Under the pieces are notes generated by a model. That model had not been told where the DNA came from. It made no database searches and worked only from the letters and a program-made list of their open reading frames with translations. This document shows, one piece after another, positions 12,947-21,805 of a DNA stretch of 30,534 bases. Source of the stretch: CAMDBL01 sp964498125 (lineage in GTDB: Bacteria; Pseudomonadota; Alphaproteobacteria; Rhizobiales; Hyphomicrobiaceae). Each line of letters starts with the position of its first letter. The first letter of the stretch is position 1. The position numbers and the translations under genes are program-made. The stretch is from positions 1 to 30,534 of the forward strand of contig CAZCGE010000075.1 of the NCBI GenBank assembly GCA_964498125.1, in the 5' to 3' direction.

Positions 12947-13972
12947 TCAGCTACCCGACAGCGATATGTAGAGCCCGATGCCTATGACCATCGCCGTGAC
13001 GAAGCCGGTCAGGAAGCCTGGCCAGTTGCTCCTGGGCTCGAGATCCGGCGATTGCGACCGATGCTTTTCGTATGACATCCGCAGGCTCATGATGGGGTGC
13101 GCCAATTTCGGCAGCAGCGATCCGCCGATTTCTAACGGGAATTTGCGCGAAGCACCGGCCGCATCCGACTGGACATCGTGCGAGGCCAATGCTGGTTCAT
13201 TGAAGCTCCGCCCGCGACCGGACAGGTCGAGCGTGGATAGCGACGGCTGCCTGGCGGGTATGCGGATGGCATCGGCTTGCGGCACCAGTCGGACGGTTGG
13301 CACTGTGTCGGCGTGGCTCGCTGACGCTGTGCTGGTTTGGCTGCGCTCGGGCGATGCCGGTAACGTCAGAAACTCTGGGTCTTGGTCAGGCGCTGCCGGC
13401 GTGGCCGCCAATCGGGTTCGCAAGTCGTCCGGGAGGGCGGCGCCAACCGGTGGCGCCAGCTCGGTCAACGTCGGCGCGTCGGTCGCAAGTGTGGCAGGGG
13501 TAGCCGACGCAAGTGCCGGCGCGGGTTCGCTCGGCGGCGGCTCAGGTTCACTGGACCCGGGCAGGCGCGCCATCAGCAGGGCAGTTTTGGCGGCGGCGGC
13601 GGCGGCGACTTCCAGGGGCGTCGCCGACAGCAGGTGCGCGCCGATCTCGGGCGGCGGAGGCACGAGGCCGAGCCTGTGCAGCGGCAGGGCATCGCTGATC
13701 CGGTAGGTGAAGGCCGGCGCCGCGGCTGCCGGCACGGTGCGAGGCAGCACCGCCGCTATTCCAGCAGCTGCCTTGCGCGGGGCTGGTGTTTTGCCCGGTG
13801 CTGGCTTGGGAGGAGCCTCGATGAGATTGCCCAAGAGGCTTGCTTGCCAGGCATCCCAGTCCGGCGCGGGTTTGGCTTTTGCGGCAACATCGGCTTGCGC
13901 GCCGGTGGGCGGCTGGGGTTCCGCGGGCCGCGGCGGTTGGTTCTTTCCCTCCCCGCTGCTCGAGTGCGGCAT
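12947..13972 (-). CDS. Tail-anchored Pro/Ala-rich protein of unknown function
   Basis: 341 residues. Nearly the whole protein is low-complexity Pro/Ala/Ser/Thr-rich sequence with no recognisable fold, starting MPHSSSGEGKNQPPRPAEP. A single hydrophobic segment lies at the very end (WPGFLTGFVTAMVIGIGLYISLSGS), so the protein should be anchored in the inner membrane by its C-terminus with the long disordered part in the cytoplasm. A short conserved-looking segment, DWDAWQASLLGNLIEAP, near residue 40 may be a binding motif. GAGGAG precedes the ATG. It lies between the coiled-coil protein gene and the flavoprotein gene on the same strand. Not identified. Confidence 0.7.
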   Translation of the reverse strand: MPHSSSGEGKNQPPRPAEPQPPTGAQADVAAKAKPAPDWDAWQASLLGNLIEAPPKPAPGKTPAPRKAAAGIAAVLPRTVPAAAAPAFTYRISDALPLHRLGLVPPPPEIGAHLLSATPLEVAAAAAAKTALLMARLPGSSEPEPPPSEPAPALASATPATLATDAPTLTELAPPVGAALPDDLRTRLAATPAAPDQDPEFLTLPASPERSQTSTASASHADTVPTVRLVPQADAIRIPARQPSLSTLDLSGRGRSFNEPALASHDVQSDAAGASRKFPLEIGGSLLPKLAHPIMSLRMSYEKHRSQSPDLEPRSNWPGFLTGFVTAMVIGIGLYISLSGS

Positions 13973-14115
13973 CGGTCCCAGCTCCTCAACACAACCACTT
14001 CGTCCCCTCCAAGCACCTGACGGGCAAACGTGGCAGGGGTGGGGCGGAACAGGAAGCGTCGTGGCCTGCCGGCGTCAATTCCGAACTGCCGGGATGCTCA
14101 ATGCGCCGTCGCTGG

Positions 14116-15609
14116 TCAGGTTTTCGTCACCGCGGCAATGCGTTCAATCAGGCGATTGCGTACGGGAGGCTTGTCGGCCCCGTCCCGAGCGCCGGCGGGG
14201 TCCGGCTTTGTTGCATGGGCAGGATTGGCCGCCCCGGTGGCTTGCGGGCCCGGCGGCCCCGCGCTCGTCGCGTCCGTCCCATCCTTGGTTGCGCCAGATC
14301 CACCGATCGCCTTCAGGAAACCGCGCATGCGAGACGCGGCGTGCGTTGCACCTGCGCTGCCCGCGACCACGCCCAGCCCCTCGCCCGGTCCTCCGGCAAT
14401 CGCCCGCAGCGGGGTCGCCGTCTTGGCCTCGGCCGATTGCGTCTCGGCCTGCCCCTCGCCGGCCGTGGCTCGGCGCGCGTCGCTGCCGCTTCTGGTGGCG
14501 CCGCTCGTGTGCTGGCCGCTGCCGATGCGGCGCATCTCGGCGACGTAATGGGCCGCTTGCTTGGCCAGTTTCTCGTTGGCTGCCGCCAGCTCGGTGCGCA
14601 GCCGCTGGATGGCGGCGGACTGTTTCTCGTTCTCGGCCTGCAAAGTGCCGAGGCGCACCTTCATGGTCAGCTTGTTGTCCCTCAAGGATATCGACCGCTC
14701 ATCCTTGTTGCCAACTTCGTAGGCGGCCACCGCGGCCTTCAGCCCTGCAATCTCGATGGCCTGGTTTTCCAGCGTCTGTCGCGCGTTGGCGAGCCCGGCG
14801 TCGCTGTCTGCCTTGGCCTTGCCCGCGGCTTCCGTTTCGCCCCGTGCCAGTGCCAGCGATTGCGGCAAATCTGCCGCGGCCTGATCAGCGGCCAAGCCGA
14901 CGGCGCCGGCGGCCGCGGGCAACGCTGCCGCCCCATTGCCGGTGGTCGCCGCCAACTGCTGCTGCAATGTGCTGCGCAGGGTCTCCAGTTCGGTGCGCAG
15001 CGCGCTATCGATGTCGAGCTTGGCGTCGGGAGCCCCTTCGCGCCGACGCGTGGTCACCGATGCCAGCGCATTGCTGAGACGCATGACCTCGTCGCGCTGC
15101 TGGGCGCCGAGCTGTGCCGCTTCCTCCAGCGCCCTGGCCTGCCGCTGGAAGGTCTCGGTTGCAACGGTCAATTCCTGCTCGCGCTGTGCCAGCAGCTTGG
15201 AGGTTTGCTCCTGGCGATGCTCCAGGCGCGGAAAGCGGTCGGTGATGGTATGCTCCAGCACGCGCCGGGCGTTGGCTTGCTCGTCGAGCGCCGTGCTGAT
15301 GCGGGCGATCTCGCCCTCCAGAGTACTGATGGCGGCATCGCGGCGGTTGAGTTCGATCTGCTGGCGGGCGGTGTCATAGGCCGATCGCTCGACCTGGGCC
15401 TCGAGACGGTGCACGCGGATGGCATACTCGGCCCGCAGGCGGTCTTTGTCCGCCTTGATCTCGGCCTCCGTCAGCGGCATCGCCTGCTTGAGGCGCTGCG
15501 TCGTCAACCGGACGGCGCGGTGCCAATAGGCCGGTGCCAGCAGCAGAACCAGCAGGATCGCCACCAAGAAACCCAGCGCCACCAACATAGCTGACTGGAT
15601 ATTGATCAC
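14116..15609 (-). CDS. Membrane-anchored coiled-coil protein of unknown function
   Basis: About 497 residues. One N-terminal transmembrane helix (AMLVALGFLVAILLVLLLAP) is followed by YWHRAVRLTTQRLKQAMPLTEAEIKADKDRLRAEYAIRVHRLE, a block I recognise from conserved hypothetical proteins of Bradyrhizobium and relatives. Residues ~50-190 and ~300-360 are long coiled coil (QVERSAYDTARQQIEL, RTELAAANEKLAKQAAHYVAEMRR). The C-terminal third is disordered Gly/Ala/Thr-rich and ends RNRLIERIAAVTKT. GTG at 15609 is preferred: GAGG lies 9 nt upstream, whereas TTG at 15618 directly abuts it. The shape suggests an envelope or division-associated scaffold, but no function is known. Confidence 0.8.
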   Translation of the reverse strand: MINIQSAMLVALGFLVAILLVLLLAPAYWHRAVRLTTQRLKQAMPLTEAEIKADKDRLRAEYAIRVHRLEAQVERSAYDTARQQIELNRRDAAISTLEGEIARISTALDEQANARRVLEHTITDRFPRLEHRQEQTSKLLAQREQELTVATETFQRQARALEEAAQLGAQQRDEVMRLSNALASVTTRRREGAPDAKLDIDSALRTELETLRSTLQQQLAATTGNGAAALPAAAGAVGLAADQAAADLPQSLALARGETEAAGKAKADSDAGLANARQTLENQAIEIAGLKAAVAAYEVGNKDERSISLRDNKLTMKVRLGTLQAENEKQSAAIQRLRTELAAANEKLAKQAAHYVAEMRRIGSGQHTSGATRSGSDARRATAGEGQAETQSAEAKTATPLRAIAGGPGEGLGVVAGSAGATHAASRMRGFLKAIGGSGATKDGTDATSAGPPGPQATGAANPAHATKPDPAGARDGADKPPVRNRLIERIAAVTKT

Positions 15610-15769
15610 GAGCGACAACCTCGACCTGGTGATTTCGCCACCACCAGACGAGAGGTGGCCTCACGCTGACTGGAACTCCAAGCACACCGGCGTGTCACTG
15701 CTCTGGACCCTCTCCAGAATCGGTCAACCATGTCGAATGCGCTTCGGCTTCCTCGACTTCGAGGACCCG

Positions 15770-16678
15770 TCAGAACGGGTTCCACGTTGGTGAGCGGGTA
15801 TACTTCAAATATCCGACGTTGGCACCTAACCTGAGTCCGATGCCGGCACGAATAGGCGCCAGGACGATATCCTCGCTCTTTTGGAACTGGATGCCAACGC
15901 CTCCGACCACGTAGGCCGACCCCTGGACGCCGCCGAAACGATTGTAGATGTCGGAGGGGTGGCGCAGATTGTAGATCAGAACCATCGTCTTGGACCCCTC
16001 GGCGCCAAAGTCGTAGCCCAGGGAAGGCCCCTGCCAGTACACGCGATGGTTGCCGGCGTCCTTGGTATAGAGCACGCCTTCGCCATAGCGCAGGCCGGCG
16101 ATGAACGCACCGCCCAAGTCCTCGCCGAGAATATAGCCGTTGGGGCGGCCGGATTGCTGGAAGGCGTACTCGATGACGTTGGCCAAGCCCTGGCTGATGC
16201 TGCCAAACAACCGGTGTCCGACGGTCAAGATCTCGTTCTGCGAAAAGGTGCCGTCACCTTGGGCATATCCCGGCCCGCGCGAATCTGGCGGCGGCGGCTC
16301 GCCGCGGCCATATTGGCGATCATAAGGTTCAGCGGCAGAGGCGCGTGGCGCGGCGTAGGGCGTGCCGTAGCCCTGATCACGATCGCTGTCCGGGGGGCGC
16401 TCGCCGACATAGCCCCGGCCACTACGATAGTTGTCGATGTAGCCGCCAGATTGACCAGGCTGCGGGCTGTAGGCATCCGACTGGCGCGACCGGTTGTCGG
16501 GCCGATAGGCATCACGATCGTCGCCGGCGGGAGGCTGGCGGTAGGCATCGTCCCTGTTGGGCTGCCCGGAAAGCCAGGGCAGACGCTCCTGTGCCGCCAG
16601 GTCTGATGCGGGGCTGCCCAGGGCCAGTCCGGCGACCAGCGCGCTCGCCAGCACGATCTGTTGTGTGATGTTTGGCAT
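15770..16678 (-). CDS. eipA: EipA-like envelope integrity protein (DUF1134)
   Basis: 302 residues. A signal peptide (MPNITQQIVLASALVAGLALGSPASDLAA) directs export to the periplasm. Residues ~35-140 are a Tyr/Pro/Gly/Asp-rich disordered linker (RDDAYRQPPAG…SGRGYVGERPPD). The C-terminal ~165 residues are the DUF1134 domain: FSQNEILTVGHRLFGSISQGLANVIEYAFQ, GRPNGYILGEDLGGAFIAGLRYGEG, YWQGPSLGYDFGAEGSKTMVLIYNL, and a closing AGIGLRLGANVGYLKYT. EipA in Brucella is needed for envelope integrity under stress. The linker is longer than I would expect for EipA. GGAG 6 nt upstream supports ATG at 16678; the frame upstream lacks a signal sequence. Confidence 0.88.
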   Translation of the reverse strand: MPNITQQIVLASALVAGLALGSPASDLAAQERLPWLSGQPNRDDAYRQPPAGDDRDAYRPDNRSRQSDAYSPQPGQSGGYIDNYRSGRGYVGERPPDSDRDQGYGTPYAAPRASAAEPYDRQYGRGEPPPPDSRGPGYAQGDGTFSQNEILTVGHRLFGSISQGLANVIEYAFQQSGRPNGYILGEDLGGAFIAGLRYGEGVLYTKDAGNHRVYWQGPSLGYDFGAEGSKTMVLIYNLRHPSDIYNRFGGVQGSAYVVGGVGIQFQKSEDIVLAPIRAGIGLRLGANVGYLKYTRSPTWNPF

Positions 16679-16842
16679 CGTCGCTCCATGCGTTCGCATG
16701 CGTCGGCCGCGTCGGTACTGTGCCACGACTCGCGCGACCGCGTCGCGGGCACGATGCGCAAAAAGTGTTGCCAAAGTATGGCCATTTTTGCGGTTGCGCT
16801 GCCACGGGTCGATTGCGGTGGCAATGTGTGAGCGGCCAGGGA

Positions 16843-17673
16843 TCAGGGACCGGCAAGTCCAAAATCGCCGCGCCCCCAGGCGACAAAATGCGGATTGAGG
16901 AAGCGGGCGGCCGTCTTGCCGTAGCCGAGCGGGAGGCCATCCAGGGTCGATACGCGACCGCCCGCGGCGAGCAGCACCGCATGGCCTGCCGCAGTGTCCC
17001 ATTCCGCCGTCGGTCCGAGTCTGGGATAGATGTCGGCCTCGCCAGCGGCAATGGCGCAGAACTTCAAGGATGAGCCTGACTGCTTGTAGGAGGCGATGGC
17101 GAAACGGGCCAGCCAGTCCCGAGTCTCCTGCGTCATGTGCGAGCGGCTCGCCAGGGCCACGAGGCCGCGTGGATCGGCTTCACGCGCTCGAATGTGGCGG
17201 GGACCCGCATCGGCGAACCGCCTGATGCCGGCGTCCGGCGCGACATCGGCTGCCATCGCCTGCTCGGGCCCGAGCGTCGCGTACAGGCGCGATAGCGCCG
17301 CCGCATAGACGATGCCGAACACGGGCCGGCCGGCATCGATCAAGGCGATGTTGATCGTGAACTCCTGGCGGCCTTCGATGAATTCGCGCGTGCCGTCGAG
17401 CGGGTCGACCAGAAAGAACGAGTTTCCAACCGCAGGCAGGCCGCCGGCGCTCACGGCTTCCTCTGCAACAATGGCCACGCCCGGCGCGGCGCGCTGGAGG
17501 GCAGCAACCAGAATGGCCTCGGAGTGGCGGTCGGCTTCGGTCACCGGGCTGCTATCCGCCTTGCGATCGACCGCGACGCCGCTGGCGTAGTGCAGCATCT
17601 GCACGCGCCCGGCCTCCAGGACGGCCGGCAGCAATGCATCGGCAAGGTGGCTGTGCTCGAACGCTGTCAACAT
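16843..17673 (-). CDS. cysQ: 3'(2'),5'-bisphosphate nucleotidase, CysQ-type
   Basis: 276 residues, inositol-monophosphatase superfamily. CysQ removes the 3'-phosphate from PAP left by sulfate assimilation, using Mg2+ and inhibited by Li+. Metal-site motifs are present: VTEADRHSE, IVAEEAVS, FFLVDPLDGTREFIEG (the DPxDGT core) and AEWDTAAGHAVLLAAGG near the C-terminus. The residues TREFIEG and QSGSSLKFCAIAAGEADIYPR point to CysQ rather than SuhB. The ATG at 17673 gives family length; GGAG lies only 3 nt away, a tight spacing, and the frame continues upstream without a better site. Single gene; no sulfate genes adjoin it. Confidence 0.9.
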   Translation of the reverse strand: MLTAFEHSHLADALLPAVLEAGRVQMLHYASGVAVDRKADSSPVTEADRHSEAILVAALQRAAPGVAIVAEEAVSAGGLPAVGNSFFLVDPLDGTREFIEGRQEFTINIALIDAGRPVFGIVYAAALSRLYATLGPEQAMAADVAPDAGIRRFADAGPRHIRAREADPRGLVALASRSHMTQETRDWLARFAIASYKQSGSSLKFCAIAAGEADIYPRLGPTAEWDTAAGHAVLLAAGGRVSTLDGLPLGYGKTAARFLNPHFVAWGRGDFGLAGP

Positions 17674-17784
17674 CAACTCCCGTGATCCGTGCCAATTTGT
17701 GCGTCTACCGACCACATCGACTACCCGGCGACCTGCCAAGTGGCCCGCAAGCGTTGCCGCCAAGACTCAATCGATCGCAAAAGC

Positions 17785-17816
17785 GAATCGGAGTGGGGCA
17801 TTTGCGTGCCCGATTC
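17785..17816. terminator. Hairpin in the cysQ-chpT gap
   Basis: GAATCGG (17785-17791) pairs with CCGATTC (17810-17816), and an alternative inner GGGCA/TGCCC stem (17796-17800 with 17807-17811) competes with it. The hairpin is in the divergent gap between cysQ and chpT and is followed by TTTG on the plus strand. A leader structure is as likely as a terminator. Confidence 0.25.
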
Positions 17817-17953
17817 TTTGCAAACGCGACGAACCGCGTGTATCAGGTTGTGATCGAACCATGCAAGCGGCCCCCGTTGGCTCGCGTGAGCGCTACAAAG
17901 CAGTGCTCGAGCCGCCGCAACCACGATCCGGATGAAATCTTGGGGGAGTCTAG

Positions 17954-18595
17954 ATGAGCCTGACCGCGCAACCCACGGACATGGAGCTTGCCGCTCTTAT
18001 TTCCAGTAAAATCTGCCATGACGTGATCGGCCCGGTCGGTGCCATATACAATGGACTGGAGATTCTCGACGAGGACGACGATGCCGATGCCAAGCTGTAT
18101 GCGCTCGACGTCATCCGCAACGTCACGGCGCAGGCGTCCGCCCGTCTGCAGTTTGCGCGGTTTGCCTTCGGCGCCGCCGGCTCAGCCGGAGCCATGATCG
18201 ACCTGGGCACCGCCGAGCAGATCTCGCGTGGCTTCATCGGCCAGGGCAAGCATGCGCTGGTCTGGCGCAGCATCGGTGGCCATATGCCGAAGGACAAGGT
18301 AAAGCTGCTTCTCAACATCGTCGCCATTGCCGTCACGGCACTGCCGCGCGGCGGCGAAATCGAGGTCTGCGTCACAGGGACGGCGCAGGCCCCCGCCTTC
18401 GAGCTGCGCTGCAAAGGGACCGGAGCTCGTCCGCCGCAATACCTAGCCGAATTTCTCGACAGCAGCCAGGCGCCGACCATCGACGCCATGACGATTCAGG
18501 CTTATTACACCTGCCGCCTGGCCAAGTCGGCCGGCATGGCGTTGCAGATCGTCAAGACTGGCGCCGATGTGATCTTGCGAGCGCAGATGGCCTGA
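17954..18595 (+). CDS. chpT: ChpT-family histidine phosphotransferase
   Basis: 213 residues. ChpT passes phosphate from the hybrid kinase CckA to CtrA and CpdR, the core cell-cycle relay of Alphaproteobacteria. The dimerisation/phosphotransfer helix is at the start: LAALISSKICHDVIGPVGAIYNGLEIL, with His22 as the phosphorylated residue. A degenerate histidine-kinase-like ATPase domain follows (KVKLLLNIVAIAVTALPRGGEIEV), lacking the N, G1 and G2 boxes as expected for ChpT. GGGGGAG 5 nt upstream fixes the ATG. It is followed by a single-domain response regulator behind a CtrA-box-like site, which fits a cell-cycle locus. Confidence 0.92.
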   Translation: MSLTAQPTDMELAALISSKICHDVIGPVGAIYNGLEILDEDDDADAKLYALDVIRNVTAQASARLQFARFAFGAAGSAGAMIDLGTAEQISRGFIGQGKHALVWRSIGGHMPKDKVKLLLNIVAIAVTALPRGGEIEVCVTGTAQAPAFELRCKGTGARPPQYLAEFLDSSQAPTIDAMTIQAYYTCRLAKSAGMALQIVKTGADVILRAQMA

Positions 18596-18626
18596 TTGGC
18601 GCCAGGCTCTGCAAAAGATAGCCGCA

Positions 18627-18643
18627 TTAAACCATGCGTTAAC
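18627..18643 (+). promoter_or_regulatory. CtrA-box-like site
   Basis: The sequence TTAAACCATGCGTTAAC matches the CtrA half-site pair TAAA-N7-TTAAC (consensus TTAA-N7-TTAA; the preferred core CCATNNGTTAAC is complete). One base of the left half departs from consensus in the N7 register, or the spacer is 8 with two perfect TTAA halves. It lies 93 bp upstream of the response regulator start. Confidence 0.5.
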
Positions 18644-18735
18644 GGTCTGTGGCGACAATCCGCTATCTGGTCGCTGCCGCCGTGGGTGCGCGTGGGGCGG
18701 TGCGATTGTGCTGGTCCGACGCAAGGTCATCCGCG

Positions 18736-19104
18736 ATGTGGCGCTGCCTGATCATCGACGACTCGCCCTTGGTTCGCAAAGTTGCGCGCCATGTCTTCGA
18801 GAAAATGCGCTTCCACGCTGACGAGGCGGCGACCGGTCCAGATGGCCTGGCGCTGTGCCGCAGCAAGATGCCGGCGGCCATTTTGCTCGACTGGCATCTG
18901 CCGGGCATGTCGGCCATGGAGTTTCTGGCGGCCTTGCGCGGCTTTTCATCGACCTCCAAGCCCTACATCGTCTACTGCACGACGGACAATCATCCGGAAG
19001 ACAACGCCAGGGCGCTCGGCGCGGGGTGCAATGACATCCTGGTGAAGCCGTTCACCACGGCCGAGCTCGAAGCAAAATTCGCCAATATCCGCATGATCGC
19101 CTGA
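18736..19104 (+). CDS. Single-domain CheY-like response regulator
   Basis: 122 residues comprising only a receiver domain. All functional residues are present: the acid pair D8-D9 (CLIIDDSPLVRKV), phospho-acceptor D52 (ILLDWHLPGMSAMEFL), T82 (VYCTTDN) and K104 (DILVKPFT). With no output domain it must act through partners, like DivK or CheY. Relatives next to chpT are common in Hyphomicrobiales, and it could be a phosphate sink or modulator of the CckA-ChpT-CtrA relay; this is inference from position. ATG at 18736 is chosen because the receiver fold starts there; the frame opens at 18649 but the extension is not domain-like. AAGG lies about 9 nt upstream. Confidence 0.9.
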   Translation: MWRCLIIDDSPLVRKVARHVFEKMRFHADEAATGPDGLALCRSKMPAAILLDWHLPGMSAMEFLAALRGFSSTSKPYIVYCTTDNHPEDNARALGAGCNDILVKPFTTAELEAKFANIRMIA

Positions 19105-19164
19105 GACTTTCGCTCCCGACGACGTCCAACTCCCCCTGACCGCTTGGCTCCGTCCACACGTGAC

Positions 19165-19182
19165 GGATCGCTTCGGCGATCC
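19165..19182. terminator. UUCG-loop hairpin between converging genes
   Basis: GGATCGC (19165-19171), loop TTCG, GCGATCC (19176-19182): a perfect 7-bp stem with an extra-stable tetraloop. It lies 60 nt after the response regulator stop and 15 nt beyond the purA stop on the other strand. There is no long T-run, so its efficiency is uncertain. Confidence 0.5.
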
Positions 19183-19197
19183 TTGCTGGGTGCAGCT

Positions 19198-20490
<1,293 letters not shown>

Positions 20491-20686
20491 GTCAACCCTT
20501 CCTCGCAATGCGGCCCCGGCAAGATGCGCCAGGGCCGGGCGTCAGCGTAGCACGATATTGCCGGCGATTCCCAATGCGACATCGCGGGCCTGGGCCACTC
20601 AGGCCGCTGTACGCGCGGACTGTCCTTTACGGTGTGGCACGGCGGCACTAAGACATGGGTCTTGGCGGCTCAATTGGGGGGGCTGG

Positions 20687-21601
20687 ATGCACGCACTCAT
20701 CGAGCGGCTGAGCCGGCCGACAACCGGCAACGCCGCGCTGTTCCTGTCGATGACATCGGCGTGCTGGAGCGGCAATTTCATCATTGGCCGGTGGGCCCCC
20801 GGCCATATCCCGCCGCTGACATTGTCGTTCGCGCGGTGGGGGCTGGCGAGCCTCATCATGCTGGTGTTTGCCGCTCGGCACTTGCGTAAAGATTGGCCAC
20901 AGGTGCGGGCGCACCTGCCGCTGCTGGCACTGCTGGGTGTGACCGGCGCCGGGATTTTCAATGCGCTGCAGTATGTGGCCCTGGTCTACACGTCGGCGAC
21001 CAGCGGCGCCGTCATCAATTCCGCCAGTCCGATCCTGATCGTGCTCGCCTGCACCATCCTATTCGGCGATCGCGTCGGCCTTGCGCAGATGGCGGGCATT
21101 GCCGTTTCATTGGCCGGTGTTCTGACGGTCATCGGCAAGGGCAGTCTGCCAGCTCTGGCCGCGCTCGGTTTCAATGTTGGTGATCTGCTGATGCTGCTGG
21201 CCATGGTGTTTGGCTCCGTGTACGCCGCCTATATCCGGCAGCGGCCGGCGATCCACCCGTTGAGTTTCGCCTTCGTAACGTTCAGCGTTGCAGCGATCGT
21301 CAATGTGCCGCTGATGGGCGCCGAGCTGGCCATGGGCGCACGCATCGATCTGTCGCCCTCGTCGCTGCTGGCGATGGCATATGTGGGCAGTGTACAGAGC
21401 GTCATCGCCTACCTGTGTTACAACCGCGGCCTGGAGATCCTGGGCGGCGCGCGCGCCGGGGTCTTCCTGCACCTGATCCCACTGTTCACGTCGCTGCTGG
21501 CCGTGGTGTTCCTCGGCGAGCAGCCGCGGCTCTATCATGCGGCGGGCTTCGCGCTGATCCTCGCCGGCATCTGGTTGACGGCCTCTCGCGGAGGTGTCTG
21601 A
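20687..21601 (+). CDS. EamA/DMT-family transporter
   Basis: 304 residues with ten predicted membrane helices in two EamA repeats (~residues 15-145 and ~160-300). The first repeat shows SMTSACWSGNFIIGRWAPGHIPPLTLSFARW, the family's usual substrate-path segment; the second shows FGSVYAAYIRQRP and ends FLGEQPRLYHAAGFALILAGIWLTAS. Such proteins export metabolites or amino acids at the inner membrane; the substrate is not readable. ATG at 20687 follows a GGGGGGGG tract. The last codons and the TGA stop (GGAGGTGTCTGA) are the left arm of a repeat element, so the natural C-terminus may have been changed by its insertion. Confidence 0.92.
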   Translation: MHALIERLSRPTTGNAALFLSMTSACWSGNFIIGRWAPGHIPPLTLSFARWGLASLIMLVFAARHLRKDWPQVRAHLPLLALLGVTGAGIFNALQYVALVYTSATSGAVINSASPILIVLACTILFGDRVGLAQMAGIAVSLAGVLTVIGKGSLPALAALGFNVGDLLMLLAMVFGSVYAAYIRQRPAIHPLSFAFVTFSVAAIVNVPLMGAELAMGARIDLSPSSLLAMAYVGSVQSVIAYLCYNRGLEILGGARAGVFLHLIPLFTSLLAVVFLGEQPRLYHAAGFALILAGIWLTASRGGV

Positions 21602-21798
21602 AACGAAAGAAACGCGCCAAGACCTCGGTGCCGGGCAAACTTCCCAGGCCCACCCATGCACATTCCTCTGCTTTTTTCCTGTAACGTTATAACGTTACAT
21701 CGCAGAAGGCGGGGCTGCAATTGCATCGGTGGGCGACTGCTTTCGTCATCGAGGGTCAGCGCAGCTGGTGTTCGGCTGACCTCTGATCAGACACCTCC
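21590..21798. mobile_element. MITE-like repeat, copy A, with 12-bp terminal inverted repeats
   Basis: Perfect terminal arms GGAGGTGTCTGA (21590-21601) and TCAGACACCTCC (21787-21798) bound ~185 bp with no gene. The interior from 21596 to 21781 matches copy B (27676-27863) in the same order with roughly 15 differences, and contains the dyad TGTAACGTTATAACGTTACA (21680-21699). The element fills the gap between the converging EamA and MuiA genes. No transposase is encoded, so it would be non-autonomous. Whether it moves as a unit is inferred. Confidence 0.6.
21680..21699. promoter_or_regulatory. Perfect 20-bp dyad, Zur-box-like
   Basis: TGTAACGTTATAACGTTACA is fully self-complementary and lies inside repeat copy A; its 16-bp core recurs in copy B at 27763-27778. 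The form GTAA-N-GTTATAAC-N-TTAC recalls alphaproteobacterial zinc-uptake-regulator sites, but no promoter is nearby, since both copies sit between converging genes. Confidence 0.35.
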
Positions 21799-21805
21799 AC
21801 GTCCC

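Noticed and set aside
13840..15594. 584-residue plus-strand frame opposite the coiled-coil protein gene
   Set aside because: It is antisense to a gene with a transmembrane start, coiled coil and plausible ribosome binding site; the plus frame has no domain and no start signal.
21535..21726. Minus-strand frames inside both long repeats (also 27622-27831)
   Set aside because: The shared segment (W-EVC-PRSWRVSFVSD) is translated from the repeat itself in differing frames and contexts; no start signals, so it is a by-product of the repeat.
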